DNA from: Rhypophila decipiens
Lineage: Eukaryota; Ascomycota; Sordariomycetes; Sordariales; Naviculisporaceae
Direction of reading: 5' to 3'
Length of the DNA: 64,000 nt
Assembly: GCA_033297075.1 (NCBI GenBank)
Contig: MU858105.1
Span: forward strand, 1-64,000
The notes below the pieces were generated by a model. The model saw only the letters and a program-made list of their open reading frames with translations. It was not told the DNA's origin and ran no database searches. Below, one piece after another: positions 42,911 to 55,025 of the stretch. Positions within the stretch are counted from its first letter, which is position 1, and each line of letters starts with the position of its first letter. A program made the translations under genes and the position numbers.

Positions 42911-43757
42911 GTACTTGTAGATACCTTACTAGGTCTGGATTTAAGCTCCTTGACCGATGAATCGGCATCCGGGATCGATCGTTCCTTCCCAGCTCCGTTC
43001 TTGCTCCGGGCTTCTACAGAGCTTTTCCCTCCTCAGTTCTGGCCATTAGTCCACTTCTGCGACTTGGGACCACTTGGGATTGCTCGTGACAATGAACTCT
43101 ACAATCGGCTTTCCACAGGTATTTCACATGCTTTCTAACGGCCTATATATGTAGCATGTTTTGTGCTTTTCACAGCCACCGTCAGCTGATTAGCCGTTCG
43201 TCAGCCAATGCTGCCTTCAGGTTTTCTCGCCCTTTGGTGGGTGAAGTGTGTTTGGGCATCGTTTGGGCTTCTCAACCCTGAACGGTCGATGATGGTTTTC
43301 CCCCTTATTCACAATCCTATCAGTGATTCGCGAGAATTGCTAGTTCAATTGCAAAATGCAGGATTGCTCGCTTGTTATCAACAAAGATCTTGGGGTGATT
43401 CAGACTTATGTGGCACTACCACGAGTGGCACATGGCTCTAATTCGGAACTATGGATTTATACAGACCAGATGTGCCTGAATGTGGATTTGTTATTAAGGA
43501 TCGCCGCGTGAGCATGTGAAGTCACAAAAAAGACACCAGTGACTAAACAATACAGATCAGAGTCTCAAACCATGCTGGTCCGCTGGATAAAAAAGTCAAT
43601 TTGACCGTCATTCTAGATAATCTTTGAGGTTCTCCAGACTATGGTACTACATCTGAATGTTGATTGATATTGAGGATGGTTCGTGGACCTCGCTTTTGGA
43701 AAAGAACACAAACTATATCAACAAAAAGAAACTCTAAACAATCCAAGACTTTGAACG
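42911..43757. other. No supported gene
   Basis: Convergent 3' flanks of the P450 (plus) and the 173-aa gene (minus). ORFs are short and without domains. Confidence 0.5.
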
Positions 43758-44416
43758 CTAGAACTTCCGCAACTCATCACCGAACTTGGAAGCAATGAGG
43801 CCAGTTACCAGCTTAACCTCTTCCTTGCCTCGATTAGCCGCGCCAGTAACTATGTCGCCCGCCTTGGTTGCATACTGGATCTTCTTGTTTGACGCAAAGC
43901 GGTGCTACAATATTTCATCAGCTTCGAAATTCAGTCAGTTCGCATGTTTGTAGACAACTCCTACCTGGAAGATCTTGTTGGAGGGATCATGTAGGACAAG
44001 GAACCGGTTCTTGCCTGCGGCGTCCTGGCCATACCTGAACTTGTCGTCCACCTTGAACGAGTACACGTTGCCGTCGTCGATTACCTTCGACGCTGCTTTG
44101 AACGCGTCCATATATTTGCTGGCAATAAAAAGCCGGCCGGGGTCGTTATCTGGATTTGCGCATTGTATCATCAGCCTCCATGGAACCATTCCATCCCATC
44201 ACCTGGTAGAACTAGAAGTAGCTTACTCTTAGTGGCATTGCTGAAAGTCACGGCGTAATATGTATCGCTCTTCTTGCTGCCCCAGTTCTGCGTCCACTCC
44301 ACGAGCACAGGCTCCTCTGTGAGAGTTGCAACAGTGACGCGAAGGTCATCGTTCAACTCTACAGGGATTGTGGAAGAAGGCATGGGGACATCGGCAGGAC
44401 GTTTTGGTTCAGCCAT
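43758..44416 (-). CDS. Uncharacterised 173-aa protein
   Basis: Three exons, 44227-44416, 43965-44149 and 43758-43904, give 173 aa with all phases agreeing. Donors are GTAAGC and GTAGGA; acceptors are CAG and TAG. I do not recognise the family. There is no signal peptide or membrane segment, so it should be intracellular. The middle is mixed charged sequence (YMDAFKAASKVIDDGNVYSF, then KVDDKFRYGQDAAGKNRF). The C-terminal part has a small residue-rich helix (TKAGDIVTGAANRGKEEVKL). The clean intron structure shows that it is a real gene. Confidence 0.8.
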
Positions 44417-45619
44417 GATTTCAAATCAAAAGATGTTGCGTTTGTAGTCAGGATGGTTTGTAGTTGATATGGGAGCTGAGGTGCCTGTGGTGATTAATCA
44501 GGAGTGTATGGGCAGACGGGAGTTTAAATACTAGATAAATGTTTGAAGACAAGAACAAGTCTTCTCGTTCGGGCTTGGCCTTCGACCTCGGTTTTCATCT
44601 TCACGTTGTGTCCGCGGCCCCGATAATGTCAATAAAGGCTGGGTGATAGCACCTCTCCCGATTGAGAACTTCAGCTCGATTCCGCCGGTAAAGTGCCTCG
44701 GATCATTCAATAGTCTAGTGCGAGTCCATCGAAACATCGAATGAGGAAAAGGCGGCTGAGTTCTAGGCCCACTGTCAGAAGACAGACATGCGCGCCAAGT
44801 GCCACCATTTGTGATTCAGGCTGAATTCAGCTCTGTTAGGCTACAGCTCTGTTAGGCTACAGCTCCGACTTTGTGGCGCTCTGACTCCAGCTGAAGATTG
44901 GGCGATTCCATAGCACGACGGTGTGTGACGTCATCCGTACCTATTGCAGCCTTGTACAGGGTAGCTCTGCGTAGTTATAGGAATCCTCTGTCACTACTGT
45001 TTCGCATCAGAAAACTACTTAATATTGCGTTGATAATATAGGAAATAACTACATTGATTGTTCAGATTTTGTCAAATCTTTCACGCCTTTTCTTTGCGTT
45101 AGATCGACGGTCAGACATATATTATGGGGCACCGTAACGCAGGAAGTAGAGTCTAGAGAAGCCCCGGGTCTAGAACCAATATTCTCAAAGCATCGACGGG
45201 CATGATGTGCGCACATAATGCAGCACGTTTGCGTGTAAAATAGGCTGGGCCCGCTGCCGCGGCTAGGGACCGTATGGGGATAATTCCGTATGAGAACATT
45301 GTGGCGCTCTAGATCCTGCTGACAGAATCCTTTCTACGCACATGGTGAATCAATCGTTTTTGCACAACTATTGTGCAGGTTTGCCCGCACTATAAGACGT
45401 TCAGTCATGTTGAAGTTGAAAACGGTGGTGACATATTAGTTTTTTTTACGATACTTTGTCCTTCGCCAATGTTCTTTTTCCCCTCCCTCAGACCATATCA
45501 AAGCAACGCTCCGCTCCAAGGTCCAAGATGAATGTGAGACTTCCTTTTCCTTCAGAGACAACGTTCCACGATGATATAATTGCCGCTATGCTCAGCCCGT
45601 AAAAGAATCCGACATTTGT
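44417..45619. other. No supported gene
   Basis: Upstream region of the 173-aa gene followed by non-coding sequence leading into the decayed gene. Contains a short tandem repeat (44828-44865). Confidence 0.5.
44828..44865. repeat. 16-bp tandem repeat, 2.4 copies
   Basis: Two perfect copies of CAGCTCTGTTAGGCTA and a partial third. No coding context. Confidence 0.7.
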
Positions 45620-47062
45620 GAATTTCCAGCCTGGGCTCTGGGACCAAAGGCCAGGAAGCTGGATATTGTTTGGCCGCAAGACATCGAAGACTACAAAGAG
45701 CCCTACACCTTGATTCTTGTCGACTACCCGGTTCTAGGAATGACCACCTTTAAATTTCAATGTTGCAACACTATTCGCAGTCTACTGAAACGAATTCACC
45801 CGTTCAAGGGACTGGCCTGAAAGTACCAGGGGTAGAGCTCGGCTCTTCGTTGCACAAGATAGGCTGGACGCATTCAAATCAATGCTGTCAAATAGCACCG
45901 CCGACGGCATTAAAACGCGCAAATTCACAGTTACCCAAGACTTTCTCTAAGTTAAACACGGTGCCGATACTTCTCTGAGACTGACTGACACCCTTCAGAT
46001 CATGACTGACTTTGGTGATCGCTTCTATACGGGCGGCCGCAGTATATCTGGAAGTCGACCCAGAGAGCTAGCCTATCTGCAAGTTCTTTGGAGAATTGTA
46101 CATGCAGAAGGAGGAACGCCTTGAAGAGCCGTTGAAACTCACCCTTGAGCTTGGGGTAGATACGGTCACAGAGAGTCTGGGCTTGCTTATGGAGAAAGCT
46201 GGTGGCATCCGCAACCTCTTGGGCCTCGGCAACGGTGTCAGGCTCTACCGTCTTAGAGGTTCAATCTCAGTCAAATGGCCTGTATTCCTTTCGTCAGGCA
46301 CCATTGATACTTTTGGTATTACGACGTCCATCGGAATCAACCAAGATAGGTACGACGCGACGCTCATCATGGATCCTACTCCAGCCAACACGCTGATTCA
46401 ATTTGTCGCACCAAAGCTGGACATGGGGCATATTTCTGGTTTCATCGTCTCAGCTCTCGACAAGGAGTTTGAAACTCTGAAGGGCAGCATTATCCCTTTC
46501 CATGGGGTGGATATCTACAGCAGCGCTGGGATAACATATTTGCGTGTCTTCTATCCTAGAGGAATCCGGTTCAAGGGAGAGGTCCGCATCTTCGAATGGT
46601 CCGCTGCCATGGACGCCGCGCTCTCAACAATGGATTTCACATTCAAGTCCAAAATGAAGAACTTCAGGCTCGGGCCTCTTATTGTCCGCTGCGCAAACCC
46701 CGAGGAAGAGGGAGCTGTGCTGGATGTGGAAGGTTGATGAGGCAGCGTACCAAGCTGTGCGCGGTTTCGTCGTCGATGTGGTTGACTCTCTGGTGGATGT
46801 CCAACTGATCCATTTCAGGGGCGAGATCAAGGCCAACAAGGATGACCAAAAGCCATTGACGCTCATTATTGGAGGGACACTGGGCAATGACAAGAGGTTT
46901 TTATTTGCTGCGCAGTGGTTGCCCGACCAAACGGCAGAGTTGCTTGTCGAGCTGGGGAAGCGTGCCGTGGGAGTCATCACAGGTACGTATTCGGCAAGTT
47001 CGGTGGAAGAAACGTTGAAGCTTGAGTACAAAGATTTCAAGCCGATGGCTGTGAAGCAGTAG
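45620..47062 (+). pseudogene. Decayed gene of unknown function
   Basis: Protein-like fragments occur in order in changing frames. They are ARKLDIVWPQDIEDYKEPYT (about 45650-45710), DAFKSMLSNSTADGIKTRKF (about 45865-45950), DTLQIMTDFGDRFYTGG (about 45990-46040), a 213-codon block (46096-46737), and a final block in another frame to 47062. The last switch is near 46733, where CANPEEEGAVLDV passes into VDEAAYQAVRGFVVDVVDS; it looks like a one-base insertion. The remaining switches also need indels or stops. I do not recognise the family. The long intact blocks suggest a fairly recent loss of a larger, perhaps multi-exon, gene. Confidence 0.65.
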
Positions 47063-47125
47063 CACACCGGGTGCTCTGGCTTCAGAGGCAAAGCATTTAG
47101 ATGCAGTTAAACGGACTTGCAAAAG

Positions 47126-47149
47126 TTAGGGTTAGGGTTAGTGTTAGGG
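47126..47149 (+). repeat. Short interstitial telomeric repeat
   Basis: Four TTAGGG-type hexamers in a row; the third is TTAGTG. TTAGGG is the telomere unit of most filamentous ascomycetes. The array lies 63 bp after the end of the decayed gene. Confidence 0.8.
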
Positions 47150-47718
47150 TTGGTTTTGTATTATTCGTCGTGATACCCTCGGGATCAAGCCATCCGCACA
47201 CCAATACTGAAAACTATATCGACGTGCCTACTTCTAAAAGCATCGCTACAAAGAGGACATCCGGGCACTAATATGGCAATGGTCTGACACCGTGTAACAA
47301 TGCAGAGTCATATCTGTAAAACTGAACGCTTACGAGCCCGGTTCGACCTTCTCATTTCCAGATCAAACTTTACATCCTCGAGCTCCCGGCTCGATTTGAT
47401 CGGCTATGAAAGGAGTACAATTAATGGATCTGCAAGAGCTTCCTTCGAAGATACTTACCCACATTGCAGTGGTCGGCCAGAGGCCTCCTGCGAGACCTCG
47501 GGGTAACCGGGGTTATCAATCCGCAACACCCGGCCGCAAACTCCGCAACACCGCAACTTGTGGTTCCACAACATTCTTGGCGAAATCTTACTGTTGGGAA
47601 CCTTTTCCAAAAGGAGTTTAGCCTTTCGGCATTCGAGGCGCCCTAATCATACGTGCCATGCACGTCACCCAACAACTTAGGAACAATTGTGTGTCACGTG
47701 TTTCAATGAATCATACAA
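47150..47718. other. No supported gene; possible F-box-start fragment
   Basis: A short frame around 47421-47465 reads MDLQELPSKILTHIAVVGQ, which resembles the start of an F-box, but the frame then loses any resemblance. It may be a relic. Nothing else is seen. Confidence 0.35.
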
Positions 47719-47805
47719 GGGCGTGTGGCTCAGTTGGTAGAGCGTTCGCTTAGCAGCTTTCTTCGGACCTGCGAAAGGTCCTGGGTTCGATTCCCAGCTC
47801 GTCCA
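47719..47805 (+). tRNA. tRNA-Ala (AGC) with a 14-nt intron
   Basis: The 87-bp gene folds as a tRNA. The acceptor stem GGGCGTG / CTCGTCC contains the G3-U70 pair that marks alanine tRNAs. The D-arm region is GGCTCAGTTGGTAGAGC. The anticodon stem TTCGC / GCGAA carries anticodon AGC at 47752-47754, and the T-arm is CTGGGTTCGATTCCCAG. A 14-nt insertion (47756-47769) follows A37, the canonical place for nuclear tRNA introns. A T-rich stretch after the gene would end Pol III transcription. Discriminator base is A. Confidence 0.93.
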
Positions 47806-49870
47806 TTTCCTTTTTACAGTTCTTGCGTTACACAAATTTTTTTTTTCTTATCAAAAGTTTTCTTCGCAGGTTCAAGTACCCCAAATCAGTGCTGCAATGA
47901 TGACAACCTAAATTGTAAAGAGGTCCATTAAATCAGAAATAAGTTGCAAGTTTTGCACTTGCCTTAAGTTAAGCTCGCACCCAACGGTATAGCATACGTA
48001 GATAAATTCCGCGTCTTACAGTGGTCGGTAGTGAGAATCACCAACGAGACCAATGGGACAGATTACGTAGGTAAAGCTACTAGAACAGGGATTGTTATTC
48101 GAAATGACGAATCATGGGATTCACCTGCATTGTGTGAGGCAGGTTGGTACGCAAATCCGGATAGGCAGAAGCTCATATGTGAAAACAGACCAGCGAACAT
48201 ACCGCCAGCGCGAAGAGCCGGGAATCTATCTCCCCGATGACTAAATAAAACAAGCAAACTCGGGGTTACACGAACGGAGTGAGACGATCTTGATAGCCAC
48301 ATGGCTTCGGATGGTACGTACCGGCACAAATAAACCTTGACATGAAATTTACCAAACTGCTGTTGGCCCGTTGGGCGGCGCAGCAATGCATGCGGTACGA
48401 ACCTCCACATCAGCCATGGATACTAAGAGAAAATATTATTTTCGTTCGCGAAGATTATCACTCCTAGCTCTTACTATGCCTTGTTGTGACCTGCCGTCCA
48501 TGGCTAGTTCCACGTCGTTTTACTGCGGCGAGTGGACGTCAACGAGCACCGCTTTCGACGGCAAAGAATCAACCTACACTCCTTGGCACACCGCACGATG
48601 GCTTGCTCATGACTCTAAAAGCCCAAGAGGAAGATTAAAATGGGGCCATATTGTCTGGTAACGTGATTATAGGCGTATCTCTCTAATAGACATGCATTGA
48701 CGTTGACGGAAGTCATAGAGAGAGTAGCACTCTTGTTAAAACAGGTACATCAACTTGACTGTTTACAGTGGAATGTTACCCACCACCAAGACTGTCACGG
48801 GGAGCTTCATTACGCCGTAAACCTTTGACTCCGTTCCATTCGCCGCGCGGGCAGAGGCTTTCCATTTCTTCCTGGTGTCTTGGCGATCTGTTGGTGGCGC
48901 ACTTCATTGTGTAAATGGGAGATCGCCTCTTTCATTGCTCAGAATACGGCTCCATGGAACGAACCTGATGGCAACTTGGCCCTATTGGCCACAGTTAACA
49001 GGGCTGAGGGTGCCAGCGAGGATCCCTGTTTCCCAGGTGTCGTGATGCATCTGGTTTGAACTACTCATAACCCGTACCTCTCTCCTCATTGATGCAAGAA
49101 CCTCGAGTCCCAAACCCCCGGGTTTTACAGAGTTGATATATGTACGTGGTCTGCGCGGACCTACGTGCAACCTGGAAGTGGTATCCGTGTTGTGGCTGGC
49201 CCCTGAAACTGTTGATTTGTCTCGAGACTCTTGACGGACGTTGGGTTTATCCGATCCAATCATGCCCCTGGCCAACCAGGCCGATAGATAGCATCCAAAT
49301 CGGGATGTGTAAATGCGGGGGCCGTACGAAAGGGAAAAACGCTGCGCACGATGCCACTGTATGGGACTGACGAACCTATGAAAGCGCAGGATTTCCGAGT
49401 CCCCGTAAAAACCTCGATCTACACCTGTAAATCGTGTGACACTGCAGGAGTGCGGTGGATCCTGCTGGCTGCAGAAAAGGCCGGCTAGGCAGACTACATC
49501 ATGGCAGCCCTAAAGAAAACAAGTGTCTGCTGAAGGTTAGGATCCAATAGCCTTGAGAACCCATGCTGGCCGTGCTGCACTATCCCAGCAACATGTGAGC
49601 CAACTGCATCTGTACGGTACTCCACCGCTCTCGAGTCTCGCGCGATTGAAAACCCCGAGCCAAGACTGCCGTCAGTTGCCGTGATTCATCTCCAATCATT
49701 TTGGCCCCCATCGACATATATTCGCGTCCTCCCATCCAAAACCGGATATTAGAATGGCCCATTTCGCTCTTCAAAAAGGCCCTCTTATATTGGCATTGAC
49801 GCTAGACTTTTCAGGGAGAATAGTATCCCCGAAAACTTCTTGTCGGTGTTGTGTGACACCTTGAACCAGC
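47806..49870. other. No supported gene
   Basis: About 2 kb downstream of the tRNA with short ORFs only. The right end is the promoter of the Zn2Cys6 gene. Confidence 0.55.
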
Positions 49871-52305
49871 ATGTCGTCGCCATCAGAGCCCGATCGGGGC
49901 AGTTCCAAGGCCGCTGCAGCCGCACAGTCGACAACATCAACGGGCAGGATACTCGCATGTGCCCTCTGCAAGCAACGGCGGGTCAAATGCACCCGTTCGT
50001 TTCCATGCGAGAACTGCGTCCGAGCTGGCGTTGAGTGTGTTCAGCCTGTGGTCCAGCAACGTCGACGTCGATTTGCCGAGCGGGCGCTCCTTGATCGCAT
50101 CCAGGCCTACGAGCGCCTTCTTCGAAGGAACAACATCCCATTTGAGCCCTTGCACGGCCATCCGTCTGTCGCTACTTCCGTGGCTTCTGATAACCAGGAG
50201 GACGACTTCGATCCGTACTATGGTCCCGGGAGCAAGGAGAATGAAGCCAGAGACGTGTGGCTCTCGATAAAGCGCGTGGTAGGTCCCTCCACTCCATCTA
50301 ATTGGTCGTTACCCGTACTAATACAACATGCACCGAGCCAAGGCGTTGGAAGATGAAGATGATGACGACCTCGATAGCGATGCCAAGAGCAGCAGCTGTG
50401 AGCCTCCAGAAACGACTCTCACCCTCGCTCTCCAGGCCCACGATCATCTGCTATTCGGCGCCCCCAACTCAAATATCCACCTGCCCTCCATGCACCCGGC
50501 GCAGGTTCACATATTCAAGCTGTGGCAGGTCTATCTGGACAACATCAACCCCCTTCTCAAGATCACCCACGTACCGACCCTGCAGCCACGCATCATCGAC
50601 GCTGCCAGCCATGTCGAAGACATGTGCCCCCGGCTGGAGGCACTAATGTTCAGCATCTACTGTGTTGCTGTGCATAGCATGACCGACGAGGATTGCTTTG
50701 CTTCTTTTCACATCTCGCGTGACCAGCTTTTATCTTGTTATCAGCTGGGATGCAAACAGGCGTTGCTCAGGTGCACCCCTTGGCGATCCAACGACAGGGA
50801 CTGCTTGACAGCCTTGTATCTCTATCTCGTATGTCTCGTCCTGCTCCCACGATACTCTCATACGGTTTATTGCGTTCAATCGAGTAAATACAGCGACTGA
50901 CAGACACTAACCTTGCGCCGTGTCTTTGCAGTTATCCATCAGTCAGCAAGTAGACCCACGATCCCTGGCATGCATGGTAGCTGTTGCCATCCGTATAGCA
51001 CAGCGAATGGGCATGCCTTACGAACCAGCTTCCAGCATCAGCGGCTGCAAAGCGCTCGAGTTCGAGATGCGTCGAAGACTATGGTGGTCGTTGGTCTTGC
51101 TCGACAACCAGCTTTGCGAGATGCTCCACCAAGAGAGATCGACTTCGTTATGTCCAGCCTGGGACTGCCGTGTTCCATTAAACGTCAATGATTTCGAGTT
51201 GCGCGCCGACATGAAGAAGCCTCCAGCCAAGAACGAGAAAGCCGCAACCGAGACCCTCTTCGTCGTTGTCCGTAGCGAGCTGGCCGACTTCCTCCGCCGG
51301 AGCGCATCCCATCTCGCCATCATCGGCGGTGGCAAGCCCCCCCCGGAGATGGTGAACCTTGCGAGGCGAGAAGGCGGAGAGCTCAAGGTGCTGGAGAAGA
51401 TGATCGAGAGCAAGTACCTGGTCCATTGCGACCCCGAGAACGCACTGCACTACATGACGCTGTGGTGTACCCGGGGCTTCTTTGCCAGGGCTCGGCTGGT
51501 CGACCATTACCTGACCTACTCGTCTGCCCCGCCAGATCAGCTGACAGAGACGCAGCGCAGCCAAGGTTACGAATATGCGATCCGCATGCTGGAATGCGAC
51601 ACCAAGATCAGAACATCGCCCCTGATGCAGGGATACGTCTGGTATGTCGAGGCATTTCAGTGCCCAATCGTTGCGATTCTGCACATCTTGCACGGGCTGG
51701 CCAAGAGACCCGGCGAGGAACATGCCGACAAGGCTTGGAACGCCGTCTGTCAAAACTACGAAGCCCTCATGAAGGGTCCAAAACATCATCGGTCCCAGTC
51801 CATATTTGCGCTGAAATTCTCCGCGGTAGTGTTGCAGGCTTGGGACGCACGGCAGACGCTACGACGACAACGAAGCCGGGGACCACCCGAGGATATGCCA
51901 CGTCTCGTTGTGGATTCTAGGGTCAAGGCTTCACAGCTGAAAGCTGCTGCCGCCGCCACCGGTCTTTCGGACTGGAGCGGTACCGTCAGCTTCGTTGACC
52001 AGCACGCCCCGGATCTGTTTTCGAACTTTAACATGAATATGGGTGGCGGTGGCGGCGGTGGTGGTTCTCTGTCCGTCGTGTTTCCCTCGACGCTGCTTCC
52101 GGGGGGGCCGGGGACTCCAAACTGCTCTACCCCTTCCTCAGCTACTTCAGCGAGAAGCGGCGGGCCAGGCTTTGGTGGCGGCGGCGTCTCGACACCTTCT
52201 ACCATGGGGGCTCATATGTTTAATGTGCCGGTTCCTGGTCACGACATGATAGATGCTAACATGGCAGAGCAGTTTTGGTCTGAGGATCCCTTCAAGTTCA
52301 TGTGA
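49871..52305 (+). CDS. Zn2Cys6 fungal transcription factor
   Basis: Three exons, 49871-50278, 50343-50828 and 50932-52305, are in phase and give 755 aa. The Zn2Cys6 binuclear cluster is at about residues 30-56, with spacing C-x2-C-x6-C-x5-C-x2-C-x6-C (CALCKQRRVKC start, CENC centre). A basic linker (RRRRFAERALLDRIQAYERL) follows and may form the dimerisation coiled coil. The middle region (FKLWQVYLDNINPLLKITHV, EALMFSIYCVAVHSM, RRRLWWSLVLLD) matches the Fungal_trans middle homology region. The C-terminus has a run of glycines and Ser/Thr/Pro-rich sequence. It is a nuclear DNA-binding regulator; targets cannot be told. Confidence 0.95.
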
Positions 52306-55025
52306 GCAAGTACCACTTGTGGATCAAGGAAACGAAGATAGAGCTGACGGATGTTTTCAGTAATTAGAAGATAGGCTGAGACCGATTTCCGGCCTAACTG
52401 GCTGTTCACTCTCCCCTCAACATGGTGCTTTGACGTTTTTCACTAGATAGTGGGCAAGCTGCAAGCGGGATTGCGTTTGACAAAACTCAGCTACATAAAT
52501 TGGATGATCAAAAGATAGCACTAATTATATAGATTCCACCTCCAAACCAATCAAACACGATTTAGACATTTGATCCATGTGCAATGATCCTCTGGCGATA
52601 CCATCCGTCATCATCTCCATTCTTGTCTTTGATAGCCTTGCCCTGTCAGGCAATGTTCAGTCAACATAGATCTCCACACTTACAAGCCAATCTGTATCCT
52701 GAGCCGACCAGAGACTGGTCAACGGTCATCATGGTCTCGAAAAGTAAACCTCCCTGCCTACTCTAGTTGTGGTTATTATCATCACCCCCACATTCTTGCG
52801 CGGGCCGATTCAGATTTGCGAATAAAATAAAGATAAGATCTGGGGATGAATCTAATCTGAATCTGATTGACTGGCGGCCAACGCAGGGCTTACGTATGGC
52901 CAAGTTGGTTGTGCTGCTGATGCCTGGAAGGGGTCTACAAAGACCCATCGTGGCTACATAATACATGTATTGATTGGTTGGACAGTCCGAGTTAAGACCG
53001 TCCCAGTGAGGATCTGGATGGGCGCGTTGGGTATGCTCTTGCCGTCCAAATCACACTTGTATTATTTGGGATGACGTACTCATCTCGCAGCTTCCCGCGT
53101 GAAATATACTCGGGGGTGTGCAAAGGTTGAGGTTGTCAATTGTGTGCGGGCTTCCAGGTTAGTCTGATTCGCCCATGGTCAACGGAAGGGCTCAAGCTGA
53201 CTGCGTTAGACAGATATCTGTATCTGCAGTTGGGCCGGTCGCTACTCCTGCTGCCTGGAAGCGGCTACATAACTGGCTGTTGCGGGCGCCCTTGGTTTCA
53301 CAACTTGATTGTCGACACATGACGGCGGAGATGAGAATGGGCGTTGGGATCTGGAAGTGGATACCCAAGGAGGGATACGATGTTGCTCACTTACAGCCTT
53401 CTTGTTTTCGCCCCACTTAACCCGCCGAGATTGCGAAAACCCCGGTCTGATTGGACCAGCCAGGGTGAGACACCCTATTTAGGAAAGGAGTCTTGTTTAG
53501 GAAGTGAATCCTATTTGGGAACGGACACCCTCAACCTGATCATTCTTATTTGGTTGTGCAATTTTATGCGATGCTTCTGTGAGAAAGCCCGACCATCTCG
53601 GACTACTTTCCGTGCTCCGTCCATGAAGTTAACAACCGTGAACTTTGAAGCTTATCTCCCCATGCGCATGTCGTTGGTGATAAGAAGGGGTGGTTCTTGG
53701 AAGAGACAAGGCGATAACGGCTTCAGGTTTCCAGCCGCAGAATCGATAAGAAGGAGATGTATCAGTCTGTCTATAACCCATCCCTTTGCCGGCCATGGGG
53801 TTGCGCCGAAAACGCAAGGAAGTATCTCCACCATGTGAAACCGACAACAAACCTCGGGGCGCCGTGATGTGGTGCGCCATATGCCTTGCCTGGTTGGGAG
53901 GTCCAAAGGACAATGACTCTTGTCAATGCCAGTCCCATTAATCCAATCCGAAATGGTAGGGCATATCAAAGCACTGCCGACCATCTTCAGTAAAGTCGCC
54001 TCCTGGTCTTCATATGACGGGATTTGAAAAAATGTGAGTATGTCGTGTAATTGCCTTCATGTACAGTTCCCAAGTTGGTAAAGACGATCTTGATGATGCT
54101 CACTGTCGCCCCGTTTCTTGGCATGATCCGACTATTGCCAAACCAAGACCACAACGCCACTGGTGCGACATGCAGGTATATGTTGGGATCCTTGAATGGA
54201 TACCGGTTTTTCAGATTTGCCAAGGACGTTGAATTACTCATGACGGTCCGATGCCTGTTCTAAGATGGCCAATTGTTCTCTGGGTGATGCTTTTTTGCCC
54301 GGTTGGTGAGGTGGGATGTGGACGTGGTCGACGCATCGGACCTCATGGGCTTGTAAGAATCGGATCAGGTGAGGGTCCGCGTTGCGTGGACGGTGGAACC
54401 GGGACACTGCGCTGTACGGCCCGTTCCGTCTTTGCCTCACGGGTCGTTGCTCGGGGAAATGGATCAGCCGGAGTTTGGCTGCGGCGGTGGAAGGTGGGAA
54501 ACGGGGTGCGTGGGTGTGGCTGCTCGTCTTCTTCGGGCCAAGGTACCTTTTGAACCCATGTGGGACGTTCGAATATTGCGTTAGGGCAGCTGTGGCTTGC
54601 GTGCGATATTGCGGACAGATTTAAGGTTTCTTAACATGTGGCCGTGCGGTACATTGCTCCCACACAAAAGATACATCCAGAGTTTTGCGCAGATTTAGAG
54701 TTTCGGCTTCCCGGAACGCATCCACTCCCCACCCGCCATTCCTGGTGTCACATGGAGGCTCTCGGCTGGCAGTCAGTAAGCAAGGTAATAGCACGGATGG
54801 ACTCGATGGAGTCAGTCGTGGCTCTGGATTGACTGGGGAAAGCAGGGGGGCAAACACATCACTAAATTGCACATTTCTGTCTTGCCATGTCGAGAAACTT
54901 CAGTCCATGAGAAGGAACGTCCTTCGTGGCAGTCATGAAGAATAACACTGAAAGATCAAGGTAAATACATGGCCAATAAATGTTTGCTGGTATCCAAAAG
55001 ATTGTCATACGCAATCATCTCTGCG
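52306..55025. other. Long gene-free stretch
   Basis: About 2.7 kb. Many short ORFs appear on both strands, none longer than about 165 codons and none with a domain, signal peptide or convincing splice pattern. It covers the 3' flanks of the Zn2Cys6 gene (plus) and the seven-TM gene (minus). Confidence 0.55.

Noticed and set aside
47421..47465. F-box-like start MDLQELPSKILTHIA
   Set aside because: Similarity stops after about 15 residues and no downstream repeat domain is found; at most a tiny relic.
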